Origin: Limisoma sp963590405
GTDB taxonomy: Bacteria > Bacteroidota > Bacteroidia > Bacteroidales > Muribaculaceae
NCBI GenBank assembly: GCA_963590405.1
Contig: CAVAPE010000069.1
Coordinates: 1 to 12,302, forward strand
Length of the DNA: 12,302 nt
Direction: 5' to 3'
The notes below the pieces were generated by a model. It did no database searches, was not told the DNA's origin, and saw only the letters and a list, made by a program, of their open reading frames with translations. Made by a program: the position numbers and the translations under genes. Of this stretch, positions 7,059 through 12,302 are shown one piece after another (position 1 is the stretch's first letter; every line of letters starts with the position of its first letter).

Positions 7059-8991
7059 ATTTTTTCTCTTTGCTGCTTGGGTAGCCTGTTCTAAAGACGC
7101 GGAGGGAGTTGGCGATGGCTACCAATGCTACACCTACGTCGGCAAACACTGCTGCCCAGAGGTCGGCGAAGCCGAATGCGCCGAGTAGCATCACGGCAAC
7201 CTTTACGCCCAGCGCCAGCACGATGTTTTGCTTCACTATGCGGCGTGTGGCTTTGCCCACACGAATGGCGTCGGCGATTCGCGACGGACGGTCGGTTTCG
7301 ATTACCACATCGGCAGTCTCTACTGCGGCATCGCTGCCGAGACCACCCATGGCAATACCCACATCGCTCAGCGCAAGAACTGGAGCATCGTTAATGCCGT
7401 CGCCCACATAGGCTACCACACCCTCGTGGGCGTTTTTAAACTCTTCAAACTTCCGCACCTTGTCGGCTGGCAGAATGTCGCCAAACGCCTCGTCGATGCC
7501 CACAGCGGCGGCGAAACGGTTCACAATGGCACTCCTGTCGCCCGACAGCATAGCCAGATGCTCTACGCCTTCGCCCTTGAGCCTGTTCATAGCCTCGGCG
7601 GCATCGTCCTTCGCCACGTCGGCGAGACAGATGCACCCGGCATATTTGCCGTCGATGGCGCAGCACACCATCGTGTCGACCACATCCTTGAGACTGTCGG
7701 GGTAGGCGATGCCTTCTTTTTCGAGTAGACGGATGTTGCCGGCAAGTACTTGGCGGCCGTCAACTGAGGCTTTCAGTCCGTAGCCAGCCAACTCTTCAAC
7801 CGCAGCGGGCGCAAGAGGGATGATGCCTCGTTGCTTGGCGGCTTCCGTGATGGCTTTGGCTATGGGGTGGTTGCTGCCCGACTCCGCCGAGGCAACGGCT
7901 TGCAGAAGTGTGTCGTCGCTGATGCCGTCGGTGTCGATGCTCACCACCTGAAACACGCCTTTTGTGAGTGTGCCGGTCTTGTCGAACGCCACAGCCTTTA
8001 CCTTCGCTATGGCATCGAGATAGTTGCCGCCCTTAAAGAGTATGCCAAGGCGCGACGCAGCGCCAATGCCTCCGAAATATCCCAAGGGGATGCTCACCAC
8101 GAGGGCGCACGGGCACGAGATTACGAGAAAAACGAGTCCGCGATAGAGCCAGTCGCTGAATGTGTAGTCAAATGCGCCGAACAGCGACACTATCCACGGC
8201 ACAGCCACGATAAGGACTGCCAACAAGGTGACTACGGGCGTGTAGATGTGGGCGAACTTGCGGATGAAGAGTTCCATCGGGGCTTTGCGCTCGGCGGCAT
8301 CGTCGACAAGACGCATAATGCGGCTGAGGGCACTGTCTGCCTCCGGGTGCGTCACCTTCAGGCGCACCACACGGTCGGCGGCAATCATGCCGGCAAGCAC
8401 TTCGCCTCCGGTCTCCACGGTGCGCGGCACACTCTCTCCCGTGAGGGCGGAGGTGTCGAAGGCGGCATGCTGACCTTGCAGCAGTCCGTCGAGTGGCACG
8501 CGTTCACCGGGCTTCACCTCGATGATAGAACCCACGTTCACTTCCGACGGGCGTTTCTCTATTATGCTTTCGCCGTTAACGACCATCGCTTTCTCGGGGC
8601 GCACTGCCACGAGGGCTTTGATGTTGTCGCGGGCGCGGTCAACGGCGCGGTCCTGAAGTGACTCGCCGATGGAGTAGAACAGCATCACAGCCACTGCCTC
8701 TGGGTATTCGCCGATGGCAAAAGCGCCTATCGATGCCACGAGCATCAGGGTGAACTCGTTGAACGCGTCTTTATCCCGTATGCTTTCCCATGCTTCTTTG
8801 ATTACTGGCACGCCTACGGGTAAGAATGCCAACAGATACCACACCGCTGGAACACATCCAGAGAACACCTTCCAATGACATGCGTTGGCAATTATTCCTG
8901 CCACAAGCATAACCAACGACAGCACTTGCCATTGCCATGCCACCCCTTCTTCCTCATGGCAGCAGCCATGACCTTCGCAACATTCGCTCAT
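7057..8991 (-). CDS. P1B-type heavy-metal-exporting ATPase (Zn/Cd/Pb class)
   Basis: This 644-residue inner-membrane pump exports soft divalent metals using ATP. It has all core motifs: TGES at 184-187 (actuator), transmembrane CPC at 293-295, DKTGT with phosphorylated D337, HP at 375-376 (nucleotide-binding domain) and GDGIND at 530-535. After the hinge, K597 and D618 sit 21 residues apart in the last two membrane helices. This equals the spacing of K693 and D714 in E. coli ZntA, which supports Zn/Cd/Pb specificity over copper. No N-terminal heavy-metal-associated domain is present. Instead about 18 residues with CC at 4-5, H8, CC at 10-11 and H12 precede the first membrane helix. The gene is divergent from dgkA, with a 90-nt shared regulatory gap, and converges on the TonB-domain gene. 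ZntA or CadA would be suitable names, but specificity is inferred. Confidence 0.93.
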   Translation of the reverse strand: MSECCEGHGCCHEEEGVAWQWQVLSLVMLVAGIIANACHWKVFSGCVPAVWYLLAFLPVGVPVIKEAWESIRDKDAFNEFTLMLVASIGAFAIGEYPEAVAVMLFYSIGESLQDRAVDRARDNIKALVAVRPEKAMVVNGESIIEKRPSEVNVGSIIEVKPGERVPLDGLLQGQHAAFDTSALTGESVPRTVETGGEVLAGMIAADRVVRLKVTHPEADSALSRIMRLVDDAAERKAPMELFIRKFAHIYTPVVTLLAVLIVAVPWIVSLFGAFDYTFSDWLYRGLVFLVISCPCALVVSIPLGYFGGIGAASRLGILFKGGNYLDAIAKVKAVAFDKTGTLTKGVFQVVSIDTDGISDDTLLQAVASAESGSNHPIAKAITEAAKQRGIIPLAPAAVEELAGYGLKASVDGRQVLAGNIRLLEKEGIAYPDSLKDVVDTMVCCAIDGKYAGCICLADVAKDDAAEAMNRLKGEGVEHLAMLSGDRSAIVNRFAAAVGIDEAFGDILPADKVRKFEEFKNAHEGVVAYVGDGINDAPVLALSDVGIAMGGLGSDAAVETADVVIETDRPSRIADAIRVGKATRRIVKQNIVLALGVKVAVMLLGAFGFADLWAAVFADVGVALVAIANSLRVFRTGYPSSKEKK

Positions 8992-9018
8992 ATCGTTTTA
9001 ATTCATTGTTTCCAACCG

Positions 9019-9047
9019 CAAAATTACACCATACGCTTTGCAACAAG
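9019..9047 (-). promoter_or_regulatory. promoter-like motif for the metal ATPase gene
   Basis: On the minus strand TAATTTTG (plus positions 9019-9026) matches TAnnTTTG and lies 27 nt upstream of the start codon. A partial -33 element CTTG (9044-9047) is 17 nt farther upstream, slightly closer than the usual 19-21 nt. The -33 region falls inside the 9038-9054 dyad, so a protein bound there could block or adjust this promoter. Confidence 0.55.
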
Positions 9048-9054
9048 GTTGCAA
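9038..9054. promoter_or_regulatory. 17-nt perfect dyad, candidate operator
   Basis: TTGCAAC (9038-9044) and GTTGCAA (9048-9054) form exact 7-nt arms around AAG. The centre at 9046 lies 20 nt from the nearest edge of the minus-strand -7 motif and 24 nt from that of the plus-strand one. The dyad covers or touches the -33 region of both. Size and symmetry fit a site for a dimeric regulator. A metal sensor of the Fur/Zur or MerR type is a reasonable guess given the adjacent metal exporter, but no regulator gene is in the window. Confidence 0.5.
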
Positions 9055-9077
9055 TCAACGATTATTCACTATCTTTG
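9048..9077 (+). promoter_or_regulatory. promoter-like motif for the dgkA-PAP2-DUF4286-ruvC unit
   Basis: GTTG at 9048-9051 is followed after 18 nt by TATCTTTG at 9070-9077, an exact TAnnTTTG match. Only 4 nt separate this motif from the dgkA ATG at 9082, so the transcript should be leaderless or nearly so. GTTG is part of the right arm of the dyad. Confidence 0.6.
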
Positions 9078-9081
9078 CAGC

Positions 9082-9459
9082 ATGAAAGAAGAGAAATTCA
9101 GTTGGCGGAAGAGGGCGAAGAGTTTTGTCTATGCCTTTAGAGGCATTGTCCTGCTTGTGCGCAACGAGCACAATGCGTGGATACATTGCGTTGCCGCGGT
9201 TGTGGCAGTGGCGCTTGGCTTTGTCCTCGGCTTGTCGGCTGGCGAATGGACTGCAGTGACATTGTGCATCGGTGCAGTACTCGCCGCTGAGGCTTTCAAC
9301 TCTGCCATTGAGGCTCTTGCCGACAGGGTGTCGCCAGGCTACGACGAGGCTATAAAGCGCACCAAGGATTTGGCGGCTGGCGGAGTGCTCTTGGTTGCCA
9401 TCGCTGCCGTTGTGGTGGGGGCAATAGTGTATTTACCAAAACTTATCGACTTGTTATGA
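9082..9459 (+). CDS. dgkA: DgkA-family lipid kinase (diacylglycerol or undecaprenol kinase)
   Basis: The 125-residue integral inner-membrane protein belongs to the small prokaryotic DgkA family, which uses ATP to phosphorylate diacylglycerol or undecaprenol. Visible features are a basic amphipathic N-terminus, RNEHNAW at 27-33, a first membrane helix at about 34-52, a second helix ending in AEAFNSAIEALADR at 69-82 (E70, N73 and E77 are family catalytic or metal-binding positions), KDLAAGG at 95-101, and a third helix to the C-terminus. The frame is open upstream to 8875, but that part overlaps the divergent ATPase gene. ATG 9082 gives the family N-terminus, and no other Met occurs in the protein. 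The stop overlaps the PAP2 start by 4 nt. Substrate is uncertain: Gram-positive relatives act on undecaprenol, the E. coli enzyme on diacylglycerol. Confidence 0.93.
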   Translation: MKEEKFSWRKRAKSFVYAFRGIVLLVRNEHNAWIHCVAAVVAVALGFVLGLSAGEWTAVTLCIGAVLAAEAFNSAIEALADRVSPGYDEAIKRTKDLAAGGVLLVAIAAVVVGAIVYLPKLIDLL

Positions 9460-10016
9460 AAAAAATTATTGCAATAGTAGTGGCATTGGTGGCTGTGTTC
9501 GGTTGCCATGCGCAGGACGTGGTGGAAATCAACAGTACGCGTAAGGCGGTGAAAAACACTGGCGACGCTTTGCTTATCGCTATGCCTCTTGCCACACTCA
9601 CTGCCGTAATCGTGGAGCGCGACTGGCAGGGACTGAAACAGGCTGCCTTCTCTACGGCAACGACCCTCGGCGCTTCGTATCTGTTGAAATACACCGTGCA
9701 CAAGATGCGCCCCGACCGCAGCGACAACCATTCTTTTCCGTCGGCACACACCTCGATTATGTTTGCCAACGCCGCTTTCGTGCAGCGTCGCTACGGATGG
9801 AAATTCGGCGCGCCTGCCTATGTGCTTGCCACCTATGTGGGCTGGAGCCGCACTTACGCCAAGAAGCACGACTGGTGGGACGTGGTGACGGGTGCCGCCA
9901 TCGGTGCTGGTAGCAGTTACATCTTTACCCGTCCGTTTGCCAAGGAGCACAACCTCTCGATTGTGCCAGTCAGCGACGGCGAGCATTTCGGACTTACCGC
10001 TTCATTTGAATTTTAA
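9456..10016 (+). CDS. PAP2-family lipid phosphatase
   Basis: This 186-residue protein carries all three motifs of the PAP2 acid phosphatase superfamily: K78 with six residues then RP (85-86), PSAH at 95-98, and SR (131-132) with five residues, H138, three residues, D142. Members dephosphorylate phosphatidic acid, undecaprenyl pyrophosphate or lipid A. The N-terminus looks like a signal peptide or first membrane segment, possibly cut near CHAQ at 17-20. A lipoprotein at C17 is less likely because Phe precedes Gly-Cys. The last residues, HFGLTASFEF, alternate like a beta strand and end in Phe. Start ATG 9456 overlaps the dgkA stop (ATGA), so kinase and phosphatase are probably made together. 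The pairing suggests a linked lipid-phosphate substrate, perhaps the undecaprenyl carrier; this is inference. Confidence 0.92.
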   Translation: MKKIIAIVVALVAVFGCHAQDVVEINSTRKAVKNTGDALLIAMPLATLTAVIVERDWQGLKQAAFSTATTLGASYLLKYTVHKMRPDRSDNHSFPSAHTSIMFANAAFVQRRYGWKFGAPAYVLATYVGWSRTYAKKHDWWDVVTGAAIGAGSSYIFTRPFAKEHNLSIVPVSDGEHFGLTASFEF

Positions 10017-10020
10017 GATT

Positions 10021-10329
10021 ATGATTGTCTACAATACTACATTCCATGCCCACAACGATGCCGTGGAGCAGTTTCTGCGATGGCTTCGTGAAGAATACGT
10101 TCCCAAAGCCGTCGGCGACGGACGTCTTACCGAGCCGCGGCTCACTCTCGTGCTCAATGCCGAGGAGAGCGACGGCAAAAACTATTCGCTGCAGTTTCGT
10201 GCCACGGATATGGACACGTTGCGCAACTGGTATGAGGAGGTGGGCGACGACCTTGTGGAGGTTATGACTACGAAATTCGGGCAGAAGGTTGCCGGATTTA
10301 GCACCTTGCTTGAGGAGGTAGACTTGTGA
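10021..10329 (+). CDS. DUF4286 family protein
   Basis: The product is a small soluble protein of 102 residues. It begins MIVYNTTFHAH and contains FLRWLREEYVP (about 18-28), a T/L-rich strand RLTLVLNAEE, a QFRATD segment, and a C-terminal QKVAGFSTLLEEVDL. This matches my memory of the DUF4286 family, found mainly in Bacteroidota and often next to ruvC; the biochemical role is unknown to me. The frame opens at 9892, but that part overlaps the PAP2 gene. ATG 10021, 4 nt after the PAP2 stop, is chosen because the conserved sequence starts there. No signal peptide or membrane helix is visible. The stop overlaps the ruvC start, so the two are likely translationally coupled. Confidence 0.8.
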   Translation: MIVYNTTFHAHNDAVEQFLRWLREEYVPKAVGDGRLTEPRLTLVLNAEESDGKNYSLQFRATDMDTLRNWYEEVGDDLVEVMTTKFGQKVAGFSTLLEEVDL

Positions 10330-10901
10330 TGGAGCAAAGCGGCTGGGACAAAATCATCATCGGCATCGACCCGGGCACGAACGTGATGGGCTACGGCATC
10401 CTTGGCGTGAAGCAGCGCAAGCCGGCTCTCATTGCCATGGGTGTGATAATGCTTAGCAAGTTCGACGACCGCTATATGCGCTTGCGGCGCATCGCCGAGC
10501 GTGTTACCGACCTGATTAACCAGTATCTGCCTGACGAGATGGCTCTTGAAGCGCCGTTCTATGGCAAAAACGTGCAGTCGATGCTTAAACTCGGGCGCGC
10601 GCAGGGAGTGGCTATGGCGGCTGCATTGGTGAAGGACATTCCCATCGCCGAATATGCGCCGCTGAAGGTGAAACAGGCAATCACGGGCAACGGAGCGGCA
10701 TCGAAGGAGCAGGTGGCGGAAATGTTGCGCCGCATTCTCAATATACCGCGTGAGGCTATCGACCCCCATCTGGATGCCACCGATGCGCTCGGTGTGGCAC
10801 TTTGCCATTTTTACGAGTCGCAACGTCCAGCAACACAGAAGACCTATTCATCATGGAAGGACTTCGTGGCACGCAATGCCGACAAAGTGTCAAAGCGGTA
10901 A
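10329..10901 (+). CDS. ruvC: Holliday junction endodeoxyribonuclease RuvC
   Basis: The 190-residue resolvase cuts four-way DNA junctions, in concert with RuvAB branch migration, during recombination and repair. The RNase H-like fold motifs are present: IIGIDPGTNVMGYG with the first catalytic Asp, ALEAPFYGKN with the catalytic Glu, QGVAMAA, and DPHLDATDALGVALCH with the last acidic pair. The start could be GTG 10326 or ATG 10329. The ATG, overlapping the DUF4286 stop by one base (TGATG), is preferred; the GTG adds only one residue. It is the last gene of the dgkA unit. A response regulator gene converges from the other side with only 15 nt between stop codons. No clear plus-strand terminator hairpin lies in that gap. 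Confidence 0.96.
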   Translation: MEQSGWDKIIIGIDPGTNVMGYGILGVKQRKPALIAMGVIMLSKFDDRYMRLRRIAERVTDLINQYLPDEMALEAPFYGKNVQSMLKLGRAQGVAMAAALVKDIPIAEYAPLKVKQAITGNGAASKEQVAEMLRRILNIPREAIDPHLDATDALGVALCHFYESQRPATQKTYSSWKDFVARNADKVSKR

Positions 10902-10916
10902 AAAAAATCAGTTTTC

Positions 10917-12266
10917 TTAGAGACCGTATTGCTTGATTTTGTTGTAGAGCGTTTTGCGGTCAACACCAAGCAGTTGGGCAGCCTTGCTCTTGTTGTACTT
11001 TGCCTGTTGCAAAGCCTCTAAGATGCGTTGGCGCTCTTCGTCGCCGTTGTGGAGTTGCAGTGACGGCGCTACCGACGGTTCGCTCTTCGGCGTTACGGCG
11101 GCTATCAGTTCTTCCGACAGGTTGTCGGGATGGATAAAATCGTCCTGCGCAAGTAGGGTAGCGCGCTTCACGATGTTTTTCAGTTGGCGGAGGTTGCCAG
11201 GCCACGAATAGTTCTCGAAGATGTGGCGTGTTTCGCAGTCAAAACCCTTCACCTCGCGCCCCAATTCCTTGTTGGCTTGATTGAGAAAGAAATCGGCAAA
11301 TAGCATGATGTCGCTGGTTCGCTCGGCGAGCGACGGCATTTGCAGCGTAAATTCGTTCAGACGGTGATAGAGGTCCTCGCGGAACGAGCCTCGCTCTATG
11401 GCAGCCTGCAGATTTTCGTTGGTGGCAGTGACAAGGCGCACATCCACATCGATTTCTTTTGTCGACCCCACGGGACGTACTTTGCGCTCTTGTAGCGCAC
11501 GAAGCAGTTGCACCTGAACCTCGTAACTGAGGTTGCCCACCTCGTCGAGGAAGAGTGTGCCGCCGTTGGCTTCTTCAAAAGCGCCAGTCTTGTCGGCGAG
11601 TGCGCCAGTGAAAGAGCCCTTCACGTGACCGAAAAATTCCGATGCTGCGAGTTCTTTGGGTATTGAGCCACAGTCGATTGCCACAAATGGCTTGTCGGCG
11701 CGACGGCTCTGACGATGGATGCGGTGAGCCACATATTCCTTGCCCGTGCCGCTTGCTCCGTTGATGAGCACCGACATTTGCGTTGGCGCCACAAGAGCCA
11801 CATAACTGTAGAGTTTGCGGGCAGCGTCGCTGTCGCCCTCCAGAAAATCGGCATCGGCTTGGGGTTGTGCGGCGGTGTCTTCTGTTTTTTCTTCTGCGGC
11901 ATTGCTGGTGAGAGCCTCCTCGATTTTGGAGAGGAGCAAATCGGGCTTTATAGGTTTCGACACATAGTCGCTTGCGCCCTCTTTCATCGCAAGCACAGCG
12001 TTCTGTAGGTCGGCATAACTTGTCATGATTATGATTGGCGCGCTGATGCCTTTCTCCTTCTTCCACGGCAATAGGGATGTGCCGTCGGCGTCGGGTAGCC
12101 GCAAGTCGGATAGGATAAGGTCGAACGTTTCGTCTTCAAGCAACCTCTTTGCAGCGTCGATGCTGCCTGCAGTGGTTGCCTGAAATCCTTTCTTTTCAAG
12201 CCAGGTGCGAAGCATGGTGGAAAAGGTCAAATCGTCTTCGACGATTAATATTGATTGCCTCGTCAT
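10917..12266 (-). CDS. NtrC-family sigma-54-dependent response regulator
   Basis: The 449-residue transcription activator has three domains. REC (1 to about 119) has E10, D11 and D12, phospho-acceptor D54 in LILSDLRLP, T82 and K104. An acidic linker (about 122-147) follows. The AAA+ sigma-54 interaction domain has Walker A GASGTGKE at 170-177, the sigma-54 contact loop as GSFTGA at 217-222, Walker B GGTLFLDE at 235-242, and FREDLYHRLN at 295-304 with the arginine-finger region. A C-terminal Fis-type helix-turn-helix (about 414-449) includes KSKAAQLLGVDRKTLYNKI. Phosphorylated proteins of this type form rings that hydrolyse ATP to open sigma-54 promoters. GSFTGA instead of GAFTGA is a mild change that keeps the Thr contact. 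No histidine kinase gene is visible; its target genes cannot be read from the window. Confidence 0.96.
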   Translation of the reverse strand: MTRQSILIVEDDLTFSTMLRTWLEKKGFQATTAGSIDAAKRLLEDETFDLILSDLRLPDADGTSLLPWKKEKGISAPIIIMTSYADLQNAVLAMKEGASDYVSKPIKPDLLLSKIEEALTSNAAEEKTEDTAAQPQADADFLEGDSDAARKLYSYVALVAPTQMSVLINGASGTGKEYVAHRIHRQSRRADKPFVAIDCGSIPKELAASEFFGHVKGSFTGALADKTGAFEEANGGTLFLDEVGNLSYEVQVQLLRALQERKVRPVGSTKEIDVDVRLVTATNENLQAAIERGSFREDLYHRLNEFTLQMPSLAERTSDIMLFADFFLNQANKELGREVKGFDCETRHIFENYSWPGNLRQLKNIVKRATLLAQDDFIHPDNLSEELIAAVTPKSEPSVAPSLQLHNGDEERQRILEALQQAKYNKSKAAQLLGVDRKTLYNKIKQYGL

Positions 12267-12288
12267 TATTCAATGAAAGATTGATATG

Positions 12289-12296
12289 CAAATATA
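12289..12296 (-). promoter_or_regulatory. promoter -7 motif for the response regulator gene
   Basis: On the minus strand TATATTTG matches TAnnTTTG and lies 22 nt upstream of the ATG at 12266. The -33 element would lie beyond the right edge of the window, so the promoter is only half seen. If real, the regulator is transcribed from its own housekeeping-type promoter rather than as the second gene of a kinase operon. Confidence 0.5.
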
Positions 12297-12302
12297 ACAC
12301 TT

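Noticed and set aside
7831..8661. A 276-codon plus-strand open frame inside the metal ATPase gene.
   Set aside because: It is antisense to clearly conserved P-type ATPase motifs, has His/Glu/Gly-rich low-information sequence and no family resemblance.
9339..9986. A 215-codon minus-strand open frame across dgkA and PAP2.
   Set aside because: It overlaps two genes whose catalytic motifs are complete on the plus strand, and its product shows no domain.
10902..10916. Possible bidirectional terminator between ruvC and the response regulator.
   Set aside because: The gap has an A run (a T run on the minus strand) but no stable G+C stem next to it. Only A/T-rich pairings with long loops are possible, which is not enough to call.

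Overview
This window is an ordinary, densely coded chromosomal stretch from a member of the Bacteroidota, most likely order Bacteroidales and perhaps near Prevotella. Four things point there: promoter-like TAnnTTTG motifs in front of several genes, one with TTTG 20 nt upstream; no clear Shine-Dalgarno sequences at the gene starts; a trp operon that begins with trpB; and a DUF4286 gene coupled to ruvC. Coding G+C looks to be in the mid-50s percent by eye. No mobile element, phage gene, CRISPR array, tRNA or rRNA is visible, and no gap between genes exceeds about 140 bases.

Positions 43-6408 (+) hold a complete tryptophan operon in the order trpB-E-G-D-C-F-A. Junctions overlap or are separated by at most 15 nt. 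It encodes every step from chorismate to tryptophan: anthranilate synthase (TrpE with the glutaminase TrpG), TrpD, TrpF, TrpC and both tryptophan synthase subunits. The operon promoter and any leader lie left of the window. After trpA, a gap of about 136 nt carries a promoter-like motif and a small 5' stem-loop in front of a secreted single-domain TonB C-terminal protein (6545-6985). That gene ends at a good intrinsic terminator.

Positions 7057-8991 (-) encode a P1B-type metal-exporting ATPase of the ZntA/CadA (Zn/Cd/Pb) class. It has a short Cys/His-rich N-terminus instead of a metal-binding domain. It is divergent from a compact four-gene plus-strand unit (9082-10901): dgkA-type lipid kinase, PAP2 lipid phosphatase, DUF4286 protein and ruvC. 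The 90-nt region between them carries a promoter-like motif in each direction and, between the two, a perfect 17-nt dyad that is a good candidate operator. This is the most interesting non-coding signal in the window.

Positions 10917-12266 (-) encode an NtrC-type response regulator (REC, AAA+ sigma-54 interaction, Fis HTH). It converges on ruvC and has its own promoter-like motif at the right edge. No partner histidine kinase lies within the window.

I found no convincing undescribed multi-gene system. The points worth following are the shared dyad between the metal exporter and lipid-kinase promoters, the overlapping lipid kinase/phosphatase pair, the nearly leaderless dgkA start, and the unanchored TonB-domain protein with its leader hairpin.
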